Origin: Odontocerum albicorne
Lineage: Eukaryota; Arthropoda; Insecta; Trichoptera; Odontoceridae
DNA length: 64,000 bases
Direction of reading: 5' to 3'
NCBI GenBank assembly: GCA_949825065.1
Contig: OX463846.1
Location: forward strand, 3,367,366 to 3,431,365
Part shown: one piece after another, positions 21,430-32,660 of the stretch
How the letters are laid out: every line of letters begins with the position of its first letter
How positions within the stretch are numbered: position 1 is the stretch's first letter
Program-made: the position numbers and the translations under genes
Notes under the pieces: model-generated
What the model was told of the DNA's origin: nothing
Database searches by the model: none
What the model saw: only the letters and a program-made list of their open reading frames with translations

Positions 21430-21945
21430 AACTGCTTAGATGATGTTGACAATAATATTTTAATGCCAACTTTTATGTATGGGAGTGAAACGTGGATTTG
21501 GAAAAATACTGAAAGGAGCCGAATGCATGCTGTAGAAATGCGTGCATTGAGAATAATACATGGAGTGACGATGTATGACAGAATACGGAAGAATGTAATA
21601 AGGGATGAATCAGAACTGCACGCTGATGTGTTAAGTAAGATAAAGAAGAGACGCTCAGATGGTTTGGGTATGTGGATAGAATGAGTGAAGAAAGACTTAC
21701 AAAACAGATAAAAAGCGCAAATGGGAGTGAAATGCAGGCTAGAGGAGTATCAAGGAAAATATGGTCGGATCAAGTGAATAATATTCTGAAATAAGGAAAC
21801 GTAGAAAGTCGGAGGAATCGTAGAAGTAGTATGTGAAGGTGTATGGATATGGAAAAGGAAAATGATATGTACCGAGGCAGGACATCGAGCGCTCTGTCTT
21901 CTCTGCCTACCTTGACAGGGAAATGATGTAATGGTTTGTATACCT
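21430..21945 (+). mobile_element. nLTR-6, most informative copy
   Basis: A 5'-truncated non-LTR element that begins at the end of the 62-bp array. It contains the coding tail below and the 3' end TGATGTAATGGTTTGTATAC, whose reverse complement marks all other copies in the window. No target duplication could be identified, because the left border falls in repeat DNA. Confidence 0.78.
21463..21930 (+). pseudogene. nLTR-6 reverse transcriptase C-terminal tail
   Basis: The first frame reads MPTFMYGSETWIWKNTERSR, VEMRALRIIHGVTMYDRIRK and VLSKIKK up to a stop at 21684. A frameshift near 21650 restores MSEERLTKQIKSAN and VSRKIWSDQVNNIL. Further on come RRCMDMEKENDMYRGRTSSA and LSSLPTL. These correspond to YGSExW, VEMRxLR, DRIRN, RWFGHVERMxxxRLTKQIY and the Cys-containing CMxxMDxxxA...RxxWRSVVSAYP end of lepidopteran-type endonuclease/reverse transcriptases. 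It is inactive. Confidence 0.82.
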
Positions 21946-22112
21946 GATTTTAATATTTAACCCAACAGTTTTTTTATGCAATCAACGGAATGTAATTGCC
22001 AATTATATTAAATTTATGAAAATCGATGCTATGTTCTTGATTGATTCTTCTTTTTTCGAAGAGATTATCTTCATGTGATTAAATTTATTTTAGATGAGAA
22101 TATAAAGAAATT

Positions 22113-22922
22113 GGTTATTTTTTATATGGAGTAATGAATTGTGGGCATTACCAATTAAAAATGATTATTCTTTATACGGAGTAATGAATTGTGGGTATTA
22201 CCAATTAAAAATGATAATTCTTTATATGGAGTAATGAATTGTGAGCATTACCAATTAAAAATGATTATTTTTTATATGGAGTAATGAATTGTAGGCATTA
22301 CCAATTAAAAATGATTATATTTTATATGGAGTAATGAATTGTGGGCATTACCAATTAAAAATGATTATTCTTTATATGGAGTAATGAATTGTGGGCATTA
22401 CCAATTAAAAATGATTATTCTTTATATGGAGTAATGAATTGTGGACATTACCAATTAAAAATGATTATTCTTTATATGGAGTTATGAGTTGTGGGCATTA
22501 CCAATTAAAAATTATTATTCTTTATATGGAGTAATGAATTGTGGGCATTACCAATTAAAAATGATAATTTTTTATATGGAGTAATGAATTGTTTGCATTA
22601 CCAATTAAAAATGATAATTCTTTATATGGAGTAATGAATTGTGGGCATTACCAATTAAAAATGATTATTCTTTATATGGAGTTATGAGTTGTGGGCATTA
22701 CCAATTAAAAATGACTATTCTTTATATGGAGTAATGATTTGTGGGCATTACCAATTAAAAATGATTATTTTTTATATGGAGTAATGAATTGTGGGCATTA
22801 CCAATTAAAAATTATTATTCTTTATATGAAGTAATGAATTGTGGGCATTACCAATTAAAAATTATTATTCTTTATACGGAGTAATGAATTATGGGCATTA
22901 CCAATTAAAAACAATAATTTTT
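22113..22922. repeat. 50-bp tandem array (about 16 units)
   Basis: The unit GTGGGCATTACCAATTAAAA, ATGATTATTC, TTTATATGGA, GTAATGAATT repeats in exact 50-bp register, as seen from CCAATTAAAA at 22151, 22201, 22251 and so on to 22901. A GAGTTATGAGTTG variant appears twice, 200 bp apart, which suggests block duplication. No stop-free frame runs through it, as expected for a period not divisible by three. Confidence 0.96.
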
Positions 22923-24329
22923 TAACCTAATATTGATGTATTCATTACAATTAATATCAATGAAAAATAGAAAAAGAAACACATTAGGAAAAGTTAAACA
23001 AATTAAAAGTTGAGGATATGTTCCAAGCGGTTTAACAATGCACATCACCGTTTAACAATGCACAAAATGATCTGGTACTCGTGACTATACTTACGAGTAC
23101 CGAATAATTTTGAATCATCGAAGATTGATTCCACTTAGAGTTTGTACGATTGGTGTATAGGACAGCCGATGAAAATATCCTCATCTTTAGCAGAATGGTA
23201 GACTGAAGCACTTCATCCCGCTATCCAAGGGTCATCTTTCATTCCTTCTTCTTCTAGGTAGGGAACAAAGTGACTGACGTCACTGCAAGAGTCACTATCA
23301 TTGACTGACTTTTTCTTTTCAACTTTTGCCGCATTAAAACATCTCAAAAAAGTCGATTAGAACAAAAGATTTTTCTAGTTAATTTGTTTACAAGTTTGAG
23401 CAAAAGCCATCATGACATTTTTTTAACAATAGACCTTTTAAATAATGTCAACCAGATGCGCTTAAAATTGTTGACGATTCCCTACAGTAAGAGGTCCATG
23501 ATAATCCTTAAGTAGGTTCATTGCCTGGTGGTTTCTTGTATCTTAGGCGAAGGGACAATAACCAGGATTTGACAAAAACCAAATTTAACGTGTTCCTCGC
23601 GGGAAGCACAAACGCCTGTGATCTGATCTGTAGCATTCCTTTGTGTATTTTACGTAAGGTTTAGTTTATCTCCTTTGTTTAATGAGTCTCCTTAAGAGTA
23701 ATGACTTTTAACTATTATCAGAAAATTACTTGAATGTCATGTTTACTTGGTGGTGTAATCAAATATCAGTGGTTCTAAACAAAAAACGCGTTTAAACTTA
23801 GAAATTAAAAAACGCCGAAATTGTGCAGCGCACAGGATTCGTGGAATTTGATTTTTAACGCGGTGTACAGGTTAATACCACGTGGTTGCTGGATTTTTGG
23901 GATATGATCAAATATCATCATCGTAAATTGCAAATAAAACTCAACCACTTTTAAGTCACCAAAAGTAAAATAAACACATTTTAATGAAAGTAATTAAAAA
24001 CAGAATTTAGACTTTGAATTAAACATGATTTCATTGTTATATTTGGGGGTGTTTTTTTGTATTATTCTTGTTTTATCTACTTTTATAATGTACAAAACAT
24101 ATTGACCATATAATAAATACTCTTTACAGTAGAAATAAAGCTTAAAATTCAACCGGAAAGGATTAAGGCTATAATGAAGATAAGAGCAATAAACACCGTA
24201 TAAGGAACATTTTGGGTATTTTTCAAGTATCCGCAATATCTAATGATATGGCTCCATTTTGCTTTATCTCCCATCACACAGGGTTTACGAACCTCACTGG
24301 CGAAAGCAAACCTTAATCTTTGTGAGTGG
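22923..24329. other. nothing recognised
   Basis: 1.4 kb without a supported gene or repeat family. GTTTAACAATGCACA occurs twice at 23028-23062, and an octamer TACGAGTA lies at 23092-23099. Confidence 0.4.
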
Positions 24330-24932
24330 TTAACCATTCTTTCCCTGTGTTGGGTATCTTCTACACGTTGCTTCTAATAACCATCAATATCTCTATAAAT
24401 ATAATAAATACAAGGTTAAGATTTTAGGTATTCCTCCATAATATATTTACGCATTGATTTAAAAAATAATATTAATAACAATCAGAATTTATCGACTACA
24501 TCGAAGTGTTTTGTAAAGATCGAAAACAAATTCGCATTTAAACGCTGCGAGTGCCTCGTCTTGACGATAGGTGAATAGTATGCGGGAAGCGCGACACTGT
24601 ATTCGCATCTCACTCTGGCATACTAAACTGAATTGCGAGGAGCTGAGTAAGCGCCGGGGTATGCGACTGACCTTCCGCGCCACTAGTAGCTTCTAAGCTT
24701 GCAAATAGGTAAGACGTACGCTCGTTCCGTGAGCGTTGCCAGATGGTTTTTTAATGTTTTCAGCAAATAAATCTCAATTATTATAATTTTTACCTTCAAT
24801 TATAATTAATTAAGGGGATTATTTATGAATGTTCTTATTTTTTCGATTTAAAATCGCTAATTTTTTATTGCGTACTCACTACCCAACACCGGAGCACGCG
24901 TATTATTTTTATCACCGTAAGGGAAGGGTTAA
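24330..24932 (+). mobile_element. pB-2 copy 1: non-autonomous TTAA element
   Basis: TTAA at 24330-24333 and 24929-24932 flank a 595-bp body. It begins CCATTCTTTCCCTGTGTTGG, and its other end read inward begins CCCTTCCCTTACGGTGATAA. Two more copies at 25.5 and 34.8 kb share both ends and the interior, which settles the borders. The middle is strikingly GC-rich for this window (GGGAAGCGCGACACT, GTAAGCGCCGGGGTATGCGA). It lacks about 26 bp present in copy 3, just before that block. No transposase; piggyBac-type by target site and ends. Confidence 0.88.
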
Positions 24933-25157
24933 CGAATGTTTTTCTCGTCGTATTGATTCCAGCGTACCACAATAAAGATCGTGTTAGAGGCTTTGCCCAT
25001 TTCCTAACACCAACTATAAATAAAAGAACTACCCTTGAAATTCACCCCTACAGGACAAGATATTTTTTTTATGTCGCATAAACTATTTGAAAATATGTAT
25101 GTTCTAAAATGTAATAAAATTATTTGGGATTATTTTTTATGACTGCTTAGTAAATCA

Positions 25158-25222
25158 ACATTCGTGGTCTAAGGTTTATTATTCACACTATTGAAGCGGA
25201 TGTCCTGGATTCAATTCCTAGC
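25158..25222 (+). repeat. tRNA-derived SINE-like head 2
   Basis: CGTGGTCTAAGGTTTATT (A-box-like, 25163-25180) and GGATTCAATTCC (B-box-like, 25207-25218) are arranged as in the other six copies. Confidence 0.5.
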
Positions 25223-25490
25223 CAATTTACTTCAGGGCTGACTTGACTTTTAGACCATGTTAGTAACATTTCATCACGATTTGTTCCCTGTTAGTAAGGT
25301 AAAGAAAACAGATTTCTATATTTTAACATATTAGCACACAACAACCTTCTGTTATTTATACTTCTTATTTTATCCTCTGTCAAAATCTAGTTCATTTAAT
25401 GTAGCTACGTTTTTCTCAGCCATATTAAATTTGAATTTATGTTTTTATACAGCATTCCTATCTATGCTTAATGTAAAATCTTTAAGTTTT

Positions 25491-26109
25491 TTAACCCTTC
25501 CCTTACGGTGCTAAAATTGAAACGCGCGCTCCGGTGTTGTGTAGTGAGTACGCGATCAAAAATTTGTGATTTTAAATCGGAAAAATAAGAACATTCATAG
25601 ATAATCCCCTTAATTAATTATAATTGAAGTTTAAAATTATAATAATTGAGATTTATTTGCTGAAAACATTAAAACACCATCTGGCAACGCTCACGGAACG
25701 GGCGTAGGTCTAATCTATTTGTGAGTCTAGAAGATACTGCGACGCGGAGCGGTACCCCGGCGTGGCTTACGCTTGCGACGATTGAGACAATTGAGCTCCT
25801 CGCAATTCAGTGGAGTATGCAAGAGTGAGATGCGAATATAGTGTCGCGCTTCCCGCATACTCTTCACCTATCGTCAAGACGAGGCACTCGCAGCGTTTAA
25901 ATGCGAATTTGTTTTCGATCTTTACAAAACACCTACAATGTAGTCGATAAATTCTGCTTATTATTAATATTATTTTTTTAATCAATGCGTAAATATATTA
26001 TGGAGAAATACCTTAAATCTTAACCTTGTATTTATTATATTTATAGAGATATTGATGGTTATTAGAAGCAACGTGTACAAGATACCCAACACAGGGAAGG
26101 AAAGGTTAA
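25491..26109 (-). mobile_element. pB-2 copy 2, opposite orientation
   Basis: TTAA at 25491-25494 and 26106-26109 flank a 611-bp body. It begins CCCTTCCCTTACGGTGCTAA and, read from the other side, CCTTTCCTTCCCTGTGTTGG. It is the reverse complement of copies 1 and 3 and lies 562 bp from copy 1, so the pair forms a large inverted repeat with arms of about 600 bp. It has the GC-rich middle and retains the sequence missing from copy 1. Confidence 0.9.
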
Positions 26110-26938
26110 AGCAACGTAAAAATAAACTTTATAAAAAGCTCCATCTAGCAAAAAACAACAGATATAACCAGCCAATCGCTTTTGAAGTTTAACTTTTTGG
26201 CATCGGAACAATCTGCACATAGTAATATAAACCAATACAATCATAGATACTTTCTCTTTACAAGATCACTGACAGCCATTCTTGATGGCAAAGGATAGTG
26301 CGAATATATCGCTCTCTGCTAGTGTAGTTTGAAATTATTTAAAATCATCAAATAAATAAATGTAGTATATCAATATAGTATATTTTTCTTTATTTAGGTA
26401 CTTGCCTGTATTCGCATAACAAAAACTTTCAAATGTTTTTCTATATTTTCAGAAACGTCTAAGGGAAAGGTTATCGGTAGGCTTCCTACATCGTTGAGTA
26501 TAATGTTCTAAAAACCAATTTTCTTTTTTTCAAATTTAATGTTCATCAACTTTTCGGAAAGTACTTTGTATGAAAAAAAACGTAATTTTTAAGCTGACTA
26601 TGTACCTGATCAAATAAAAGATAGAAATCAAATGTCTAAATTGAGTTTGGTGAAGCGTTTATATTGATTTGAATTTATTTTTCCCTGAAACATTTTTTTA
26701 CCTTGGTATTTTTTTTCATTAATTTTCTTCGTGAAAGTTCCACTACTGTTCAAATGCTGGTGATCATCTAGACTGGCTTGATCTTTGAAGCAAGAATTCT
26801 GAACAATAATATTATTCAACAATGAAACAATTCCTTTTTAAGTCTTCAACTAGATGATATTTCTGTTTCACTGTATTTTCTCTGATAATATCTGTCGAAG
26901 GATCTCGTATTTTTTCCTTGCATTATATATCCAACATA
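26110..26938. other. nothing recognised
   Basis: AT-rich DNA between pB-2 and nLTR-5. No supported features. Confidence 0.4.
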
Positions 26939-27236
26939 TTTTAACTTTTTCCTTTTTTCTTCTTCTTTCTGGCACTGTCCCAACTCATAGCTAAGGTAGG
27001 GTGTTGGGGTCCGTTCTTCTCGTTCTCAGGCTGTATTTTCTTCGGTTCTGGATGTCGCTTTCATCTAGGGCGTTTCTTTGCAAGATTTTGGAGCATTCAG
27101 TCATCCAGGAGTTCTTTGGTCTTCCTCTGGACGGCTGTTGAGGAAGATCCACAGACATTGCCTGATTTACAGTATGGTCTGGTGGTCTCCGTCTTATGTG
27201 CCCTTACCATCTCAGCTGTCACTCTTTTAACTTTTT
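26939..27236 (-). mobile_element. nLTR-5 with 12-bp target duplication
   Basis: TTTTAACTTTTT at 26939-26950 and 27225-27236 bracket a 274-bp insertion. The plus strand starts with a TTCTTCTTTC stretch, so the 3' tail is GAA-rich and the element is on the minus strand, strongly 5'-truncated. Confidence 0.85.
26990..27215 (-). pseudogene. nLTR-5 reverse transcriptase C-terminal remnant
   Basis: The minus strand reads LRW-stop-GHIRRRPPDHTVNQ, DLPQQPSRGRPKNSWMTECS and NALDESDIQNRRKYSLRTRR, to a stop after DPNTLP. The order RWxGHxxRRxxDxxxxxxL...RGRPKxxWxxxx is the usual C-terminal tail of RTE-like non-LTR proteins. It carries one in-frame stop. Family relations are inferred from the motif order only. 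Confidence 0.75.
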
Positions 27237-27369
27237 ACTTCGATGGTGGATAATACTTTTATAATCTATTTATCCGTTTTTCAATATGTTAATCCTTAAT
27301 GTTTTCAGCATTCTTCGATAACACTACATTTCAATAAGTCTTAGTTTGTTTAGAGTCACCTGAATTGCT

Positions 27370-28245
27370 ATCTCACTACTGTTACCTGAATAGGTATGAA
27401 GGTTACCTGAATATATATCTACACTATTGTTACCTGAATAGGTACGAATGTTACCTGAATAGGTATCTATACTACATTTACCTGAATAGTTACAAAAGTT
27501 ACCTGAATAGGTATCTATACTACTGTTACCTGAATAGATACGAAAGTTTCCTTAAAAGGTATCTATACAACTGTTACCTAAATAGTTACGAATGTTACCT
27601 GAATAGGTATATATACTACTGTTACCTGAATAGGTACGAAAGTTACATGAATAGGTATCTATACAACTGTTACCTAAATTGGTACGAAGGTTACCTGAAT
27701 AGGTATCTTTACTACTGTTACCTGAATAAGTACGAATGTTACCTGAATAGGTATCTATACTACTGTTACCTGAATAGGTACGAAAGTTACCTGAATAGGT
27801 ATCTGTACTCCTGTTACATGAATAAGTACAAAAGTTACCTGAATAGGTATCTTTACTACTGTTACCTGAATAAGTACGAATGTTACCTGAATATGTATCT
27901 ATACTACTGTTACCTGAATAGGTACGAAAGTTACCTGAATAGGTATCTGTACTCCTGTTACATGAATAAGTACAAAAGTTACCTGAATAGGTATCTATAC
28001 TACTGTTACATGAATATGTACGAAGGTTACTTGAATAGGTATCTATACTACTGGTACCTAAATAGGTATGAAGGTTACCTGAATCTATACTTGTGTTACC
28101 TGAATAGGTACAAATGTTACCTGAATAGGTATCTTTACTACTGTTACCTGAATATGTACGAAAGTTACCTTAATAGGTATCTATACAACTGTTACCTGAA
28201 TAGGTATCTATACTACTGTTACCTGAATATGTACGAAGGTCACCT
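27370..28245. repeat. 48-bp tandem array (about 18 units)
   Basis: Each unit holds two copies of GTTACCTGAATAGGTA, one followed by CGAAA and one by TCTATACTACT, so 21- and 27-bp halves alternate. Since 48 is divisible by three, a plus frame over 27365-28282 stays open and spells a 16-residue repeat YCYLNRYESYLNRYLY. I see no start context, signal or domain, so this is probably not a protein. Ends decay at 28060-28110, where a unit is shortened. Confidence 0.93.
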
Positions 28246-28924
28246 GGTAAGCAACTTCGTGCCCCCTCCAGCCTTACATTGATATTTTGAAACCCTATCG
28301 ATTGAAATTCAGCCAATATCCCAGATATTTATATTACGATACGAAAATATCACATATTTTTATTTTTGTATTAATGTATGTCATTCGTTATTACGGCTGA
28401 CATTATCCTTAAAGCATACATTTTCACATGATTAATTTACTGTGTATAACAAAACAAATATTATTTGGCAAGAGATAATGATCAGAGTTCTCTAAGACAC
28501 AAACAATTCGGTTAGTTTATTTTGCCAATAATGGGATTCGGAAGAATAATATTATTGTTCTAAAATAGCAATCAAGTGTGCTGAATCATTCACATATTTG
28601 GCAAATGTTACCCTGAAACCGTTTGATTAGATATTTGCCGACATTCAACGTTGGCGAATCGATAACGCTGATGACGAGTTTCAGTGAAATATTCGACTTG
28701 TGGATATTTGGCGGGCCATAAAAAGCCGGCGTTTTGCAGGACCTAATAAACGAGATTGTTTGGACATACACGGATATGCTGGGTTTCTTAATTAATTCCC
28801 TTGTTTTTCTCTTTATTCTGTTCAAAGGGGTTTTCTTTGTACGTTGGAAATAGAAACGTCTTACATTATTCAGGCCAAATGATACTTTTGCCGAAAAAAA
28901 CATTTTAAACTGCTGTTCTTTGTT
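28246..28924. other. nothing recognised
   Basis: The 105-codon minus frame at 28586-28903 (MFFSAKVSFGLNNVRRFYFQ) is not a family I recognise and has no supporting neighbour. No other feature. Confidence 0.35.
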
Positions 28925-29150
28925 TTATAAAACACTGCTTATTCCACTTTTTATAACGGTGTAACCCTTTCGGTTTCAAGGCTTTCACATCATCATCATC
29001 AACAAGTGTATCTTGTTTGTGCTTCCCTGATGATGACGTGAAAGCCTTGAAAACCGGTAGGGTTAAACCGTTATAAAAAGTGGAATTAATAGTGTTTGAT
29101 AAAAAAAATACAATATCTTTAAACCTCCACAATGTTTAACGCCTTAAATA
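28925..29150. repeat. FB-1 foldback copy 2
   Basis: TTATTCCACTTTTTATAACG at about 28938 is mirrored by ATAAAAAGTGGAATTAA at about 29073. CAAGGCTTTCACATCATCAT near 28977 is mirrored by TGATGATGACGTGAAAGCCT near 29028. The right flank (TCTTTAAACCTCCACAATG) is shared with the other FB-1 copies. The arms are longer on the inner side than in the 37 kb copy. Confidence 0.75.
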
Positions 29151-29289
29151 TAAAAAAAAACAGATGCGTGAGACTCTCGCGCGGTAGAAGTAAAACTTCT
29201 TAGCTCCTAGGAAAAGTTGATTTATGCATTGCTTTTTTTCCATTTGTTAAAGATTTTTTTTAGGTTATGTAAATGGTTATGTGGAATTT

Positions 29290-29740
29290 AGTTCAAGAAA
29301 ATCTCTCTTAATTAAATAAAAAAGTATATATCTTTTAATTTTAATAAGAAATAATAATAACTTTAATAATAATATAATACACTTAATAATATTAAATTAA
29401 TATTTTTTAATATTAAATGTATTATTATTTTTATGTCATTATTAATTATTAAATTAATTATTTTTAAATAGTTATTTATTTATTATTATATTATTATTTA
29501 TAATAAATTATTTATGATATTATATAATATAATTAATTAATTATATTATGATTAATTATAATATGTTAATAATATAATTATTAATATTATAATAACATAT
29601 ATATGTTTTATTATAATTATATATTGCATAAATATTAAATAAAATAATTTAATATAAAATAAAATTAATAATTAATAAATATATTAATAAAAAAATAACT
29701 TATTAATAAATAAAATATTTAATAATAATATACTATACCG
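29290..29740. repeat. extremely AT-rich low-complexity stretch
   Basis: About 450 bp composed almost only of TTAATAATA-type words, with a handful of G or C bases. It can form many small hairpins. No gene or fixed repeat unit. Confidence 0.9.
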
Positions 29741-30119
29741 TTTCATTTTTCGTGACGTTCAGGCCAATTTGCCCTACCGCGCCTATAGTTTCACTTCAAT
29801 AATACTATATATTAAACTACTGTATTTTCCGTAATTTTAACGTGTTCATTTTATTTTATTATTGTTGCGTAGTACTCGTATTTAATGATTTTTCAGGGAA
29901 TGGTTTTATTTCATTTAACGAATAAAAAATTAACTTTTATGTTTGTTAAACATCATAATTGAACTACATCCGACTGTTCATTCATTATTCACAAACAACT
30001 TGTGATCATGATGTGATTTTAGTTAACATTTTGTATACCTCAAAGTGTTAGAGGTATGGGCATGCAACCTTAAAAATCCCTTAATGATGGTGGTTAAATA
30101 TGAGCACTTCACACAAATA
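29741..30119. other. nothing recognised
   Basis: AT-rich spacer with one TACTCGTA octamer at 29873-29880. Confidence 0.35.
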
Positions 30120-30425
30120 TTATACTCCACCTTAAGCCGAATGTGTTACTATCACATATCGGTAGATCTACAAAGATAGCTTAGTAGATCGTTTTCCCTT
30201 TATAAGTTTTCTGCGGTTTTCTCACAATATGTATTTTTCTGAACATATGCAAATACGGAGAAATTCCTTACTTCCACCTTCCTATCTTTACACTTAACTT
30301 ATATAAGTTTTATTATATTATACTTTAAATCTTTCAATAATAATTGATTTGTCCCGATTTAGAGCGCCCTTGAGTAGAGTTTGTTCTCTAAATGGTACAT
30401 TATAAATTATCCTTTCATTAATGTT
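30120..30425. repeat. rep-1 copy, second half only
   Basis: TTACTATCACATATCGG, TATAAGTTTTCTGCGGTTTT, CACCTTCCTATCTTT and GCCCTTGAGTAGAGTTTG follow the same order as in 16530-16780. No coding content. Confidence 0.55.
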
Positions 30426-30455
30426 ATGGAGACATATATTTCGTCTCTTTTACAT

Positions 30456-30595
30456 CCATGCACCTTCTCATATAGCTCAAGTGTTTCCAAAATGGTCGAT
30501 ATCAACCCCCTGGGATTGATTTGATTTTTCTAGGGGTCGATATTTCCAGTAAAAAAATTGGGGTGTTGATATCGACCACTGGTATTGGTACAAAT
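30456..30595. repeat. nLTR-6 scrap joined to inverted hAT-like ends
   Basis: CATGCACCTTCTCATATAGC (30459-30478) matches nLTR-6 at 52765. It is followed by CCAAAATGGTCGATATCAAC and the mirrored TGTTGATATCGACCACTGG at about 30567-30585, with TCTAGGGGTCGATATTTCC between. CCAAARTGGTCGAT is shared with the 14.8 kb palindrome. The arrangement resembles abutting hAT termini, but no duplication was found. Confidence 0.45.
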
Positions 30596-31060
30596 AAATA
30601 GGGGTGTATAAAATCAAATAATACAGATTTTTCAAATATCTACCCTGCCTTAAAAGTAAAGGAAAACCATATCATTGAAAAAACAATCTTCCTCATATAC
30701 AATCAAAAATATGTTGTCCCAATTCAGCAAATAGAAAATAAGGAATTATATCAAGATTATTGTGAATTAGAGACAAGAAGTGTAAATAAAAAAAACAAAT
30801 ATTATTTCCTAATAATTATATGTACTAATAAGTAAGAATATCTGTTATTGAACTTGTTCCTGATATATTATTCTTCTACTATTTAATCCATTTCTTTTAC
30901 TACCCTTTATTTTATTTTCTATCTTTCTAACATATTATTTTTGTCGATATATTCTCATGTTATATGGTTTAATATAAAAAAATTGTTTTTGTTTGTCAGT
31001 GAAGTACCCATTACTTTGCAATACTATTTGGTACATATTATAAAAGAAGTACAACACAAG
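30596..31060. other. nothing recognised
   Basis: AT-rich spacer, no supported features. Confidence 0.35.
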
Positions 31061-31335
31061 GTTTTGAAAAATGTATATTTTTTAAATACATATAGTACCA
31101 CAAAGTGATTATTTAAATTCAGTAAAATTAAATGTTTATTGTCAATGGTTATGGTTTTAAGATTGTGGAACTTTATATGAGACAATCAATTACTGTAAAG
31201 TTTTGAAAAATGTATATTTTTTTAAATATGGTACCACAAAGTGATTATTTAAATTCAGTTAAATTAAATGTTTATTGTCAATGGTTATGGTTTTAAGATT
31301 GTGGAACTTTATATGAGACAATCAATTACTGTATG
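31061..31335. repeat. recent direct duplication of about 139 bp
   Basis: Unit 1 (31061-31199) and unit 2 (from 31200) both run from GTTTTGAAAAATGTATATTT to GAGACAATCAATTACTGTA with only a few differences, including loss of ACATAT. A third scrap, AAACAATCAATTA, sits at the edge of the nLTR-1 insertion. Confidence 0.93.
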
Positions 31336-31351
31336 TCATATATGAAACAAT

Positions 31352-31737
31352 CAATTAAATACAGCATAGAGTAAAAAGCCGACATTGTCAGAACCAAAAA
31401 TCTCCTTCGAACCAGCGAAATGAAGGTACTCAGAAGTATCGCTGGCAAAACCCTTTCGTGATAGAGTACGAAACACTGAAATCTGAAGGTTGTGCGAAGT
31501 TTAAGATATTGTCAGATGGGGATGACAGAGAAGAAGGTTCTGGAACGAACATGTATCCAGAATGGCGGAACCAAGAGCTGTAAGAATGGCCAGGGGCAGT
31601 ATCTCCCAAGCAAGCAGACCTGCAAGACGACCTCCCAAAAGATGGAAAGACAGCTGGCAGTTGACGTCACAAGAGGGAAACGATGATGCAGGACCATAAC
31701 AAGCTAACAGGCCTAAAAGAAGATGTAGAAGAAGAGT
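31352..31737 (+). mobile_element. nLTR-1 copy 2
   Basis: Begins ACAGCATAGAGTAAAAAGCC, equivalent to the inner part of copy 1, and ends GAAGATGTAGAAGAAGAG, a GAA-rich 3' tail. The encoded tail is broken: TSEMKVLRSIAGK, then after frameshifts RRFWNEHVSRMAEP, SRPARRPPKRWKDSWQLTSQ. A frameshift near 31462 (extra T in CCCTTTCGTG) is obvious against copy 1. Target duplication not certain. Confidence 0.82.
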
Positions 31738-32479
31738 TAATTACTTTGTTATTGCACTAATTACATTATTTACCACTACGAGACTTCCTTTAAACAGCGT
31801 CGTTTTTACTTAATCAATTCACCTGAAGAGAGTACCGGGATAGGATGAAGAAACACGTGAAGTGAGAATCAATGTGATTTGTCAATAACAAAGTTGTTCA
31901 TTTACAAATACCATATTCTTAAACTATATTACATTCTTTGCATAAATATATTTTACCATAGCAAATTGTGGTTTCAAATAAATACGGATTTTAAAATTAT
32001 CTTCAAATATTAACATAACATAACATTTGATAAGTTGTATGGAAAATTTGAATTGTGTTAAGCTGAGATAACTCTTATAATACGATGTTACTTTACCGAT
32101 GACTTTCCGAGTTTCTTTGTATTGGCAAGCTTCAATGTGCCAAAAGAAGAATACAGCTCCACTGCAATGTGCTGGACATTTAAATATGTTAAAAATCTAA
32201 ACAAGATACATATAATTCGATTTTGACCAAAAATTGTAAAAAATGTTTCTACAAATTGTGATGATTCAAATTTTACCTGTTCTAAGATAATTGAGGAAAA
32301 CTCCAAACGCTTTTCATGAGTTTGTATGGAACAATTGGTTTTTTCATACGAACCAAGACGGTATTCAACAATAGGGCCTAATTGATAAAAATATTTTCTT
32401 TCAGTGTTCTTCATTGTTCGATTTCTGCTACCCTCCAATTATTTTATATGAAATATTCCAGTCTCGTTTTTACTTAAGA
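31738..32479. other. nothing recognised
   Basis: The 116-codon minus frame at 32088-32438 has no recognised motif. No repeats seen. Confidence 0.35.
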
Positions 32480-32660
32480 CCTCTTAAACATCGGCCAATA
32501 TTCAGCATTAATTTGAAGTTTTTGTATGCCATTAGATAAAGGTGTGCTGAAAAACATCCAATGTTCTTGCGTTCGGATTCGCACTCTATTAGTGGGGGTG
32601 TATCTCAACTGGTGGATGTTATAAGATGAGCCTATATCTTTTGATAGCTTCTCTCTTAAA
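32480..32660. repeat. rep-1 copy, inverted
   Basis: GCTGAAAAACATCCAATGTT, TGGGGGTGTATCTCAACTGG and TATCTTTTGATAGCTTCTCT are the reverse complement of the rep-1 copies at 54.6-54.9 kb. Confidence 0.6.

Noticed and set aside
20956..22922. Regularly spaced repeats resembling a CRISPR array
   Set aside because: The units are contiguous tandem repeats with no unique spacers, and the host is an animal genome.
24489..24683. Open frames in the GC-rich core of pB-2 as a conserved gene
   Set aside because: The three copies disagree in reading frame through indels, including a 26-bp loss, so there is no sign of coding constraint.
27365..28282. 305-codon open frame rich in YLNRY repeats
   Set aside because: It follows the 48-bp array exactly and stops where the array stops; unit differences do not look coding.
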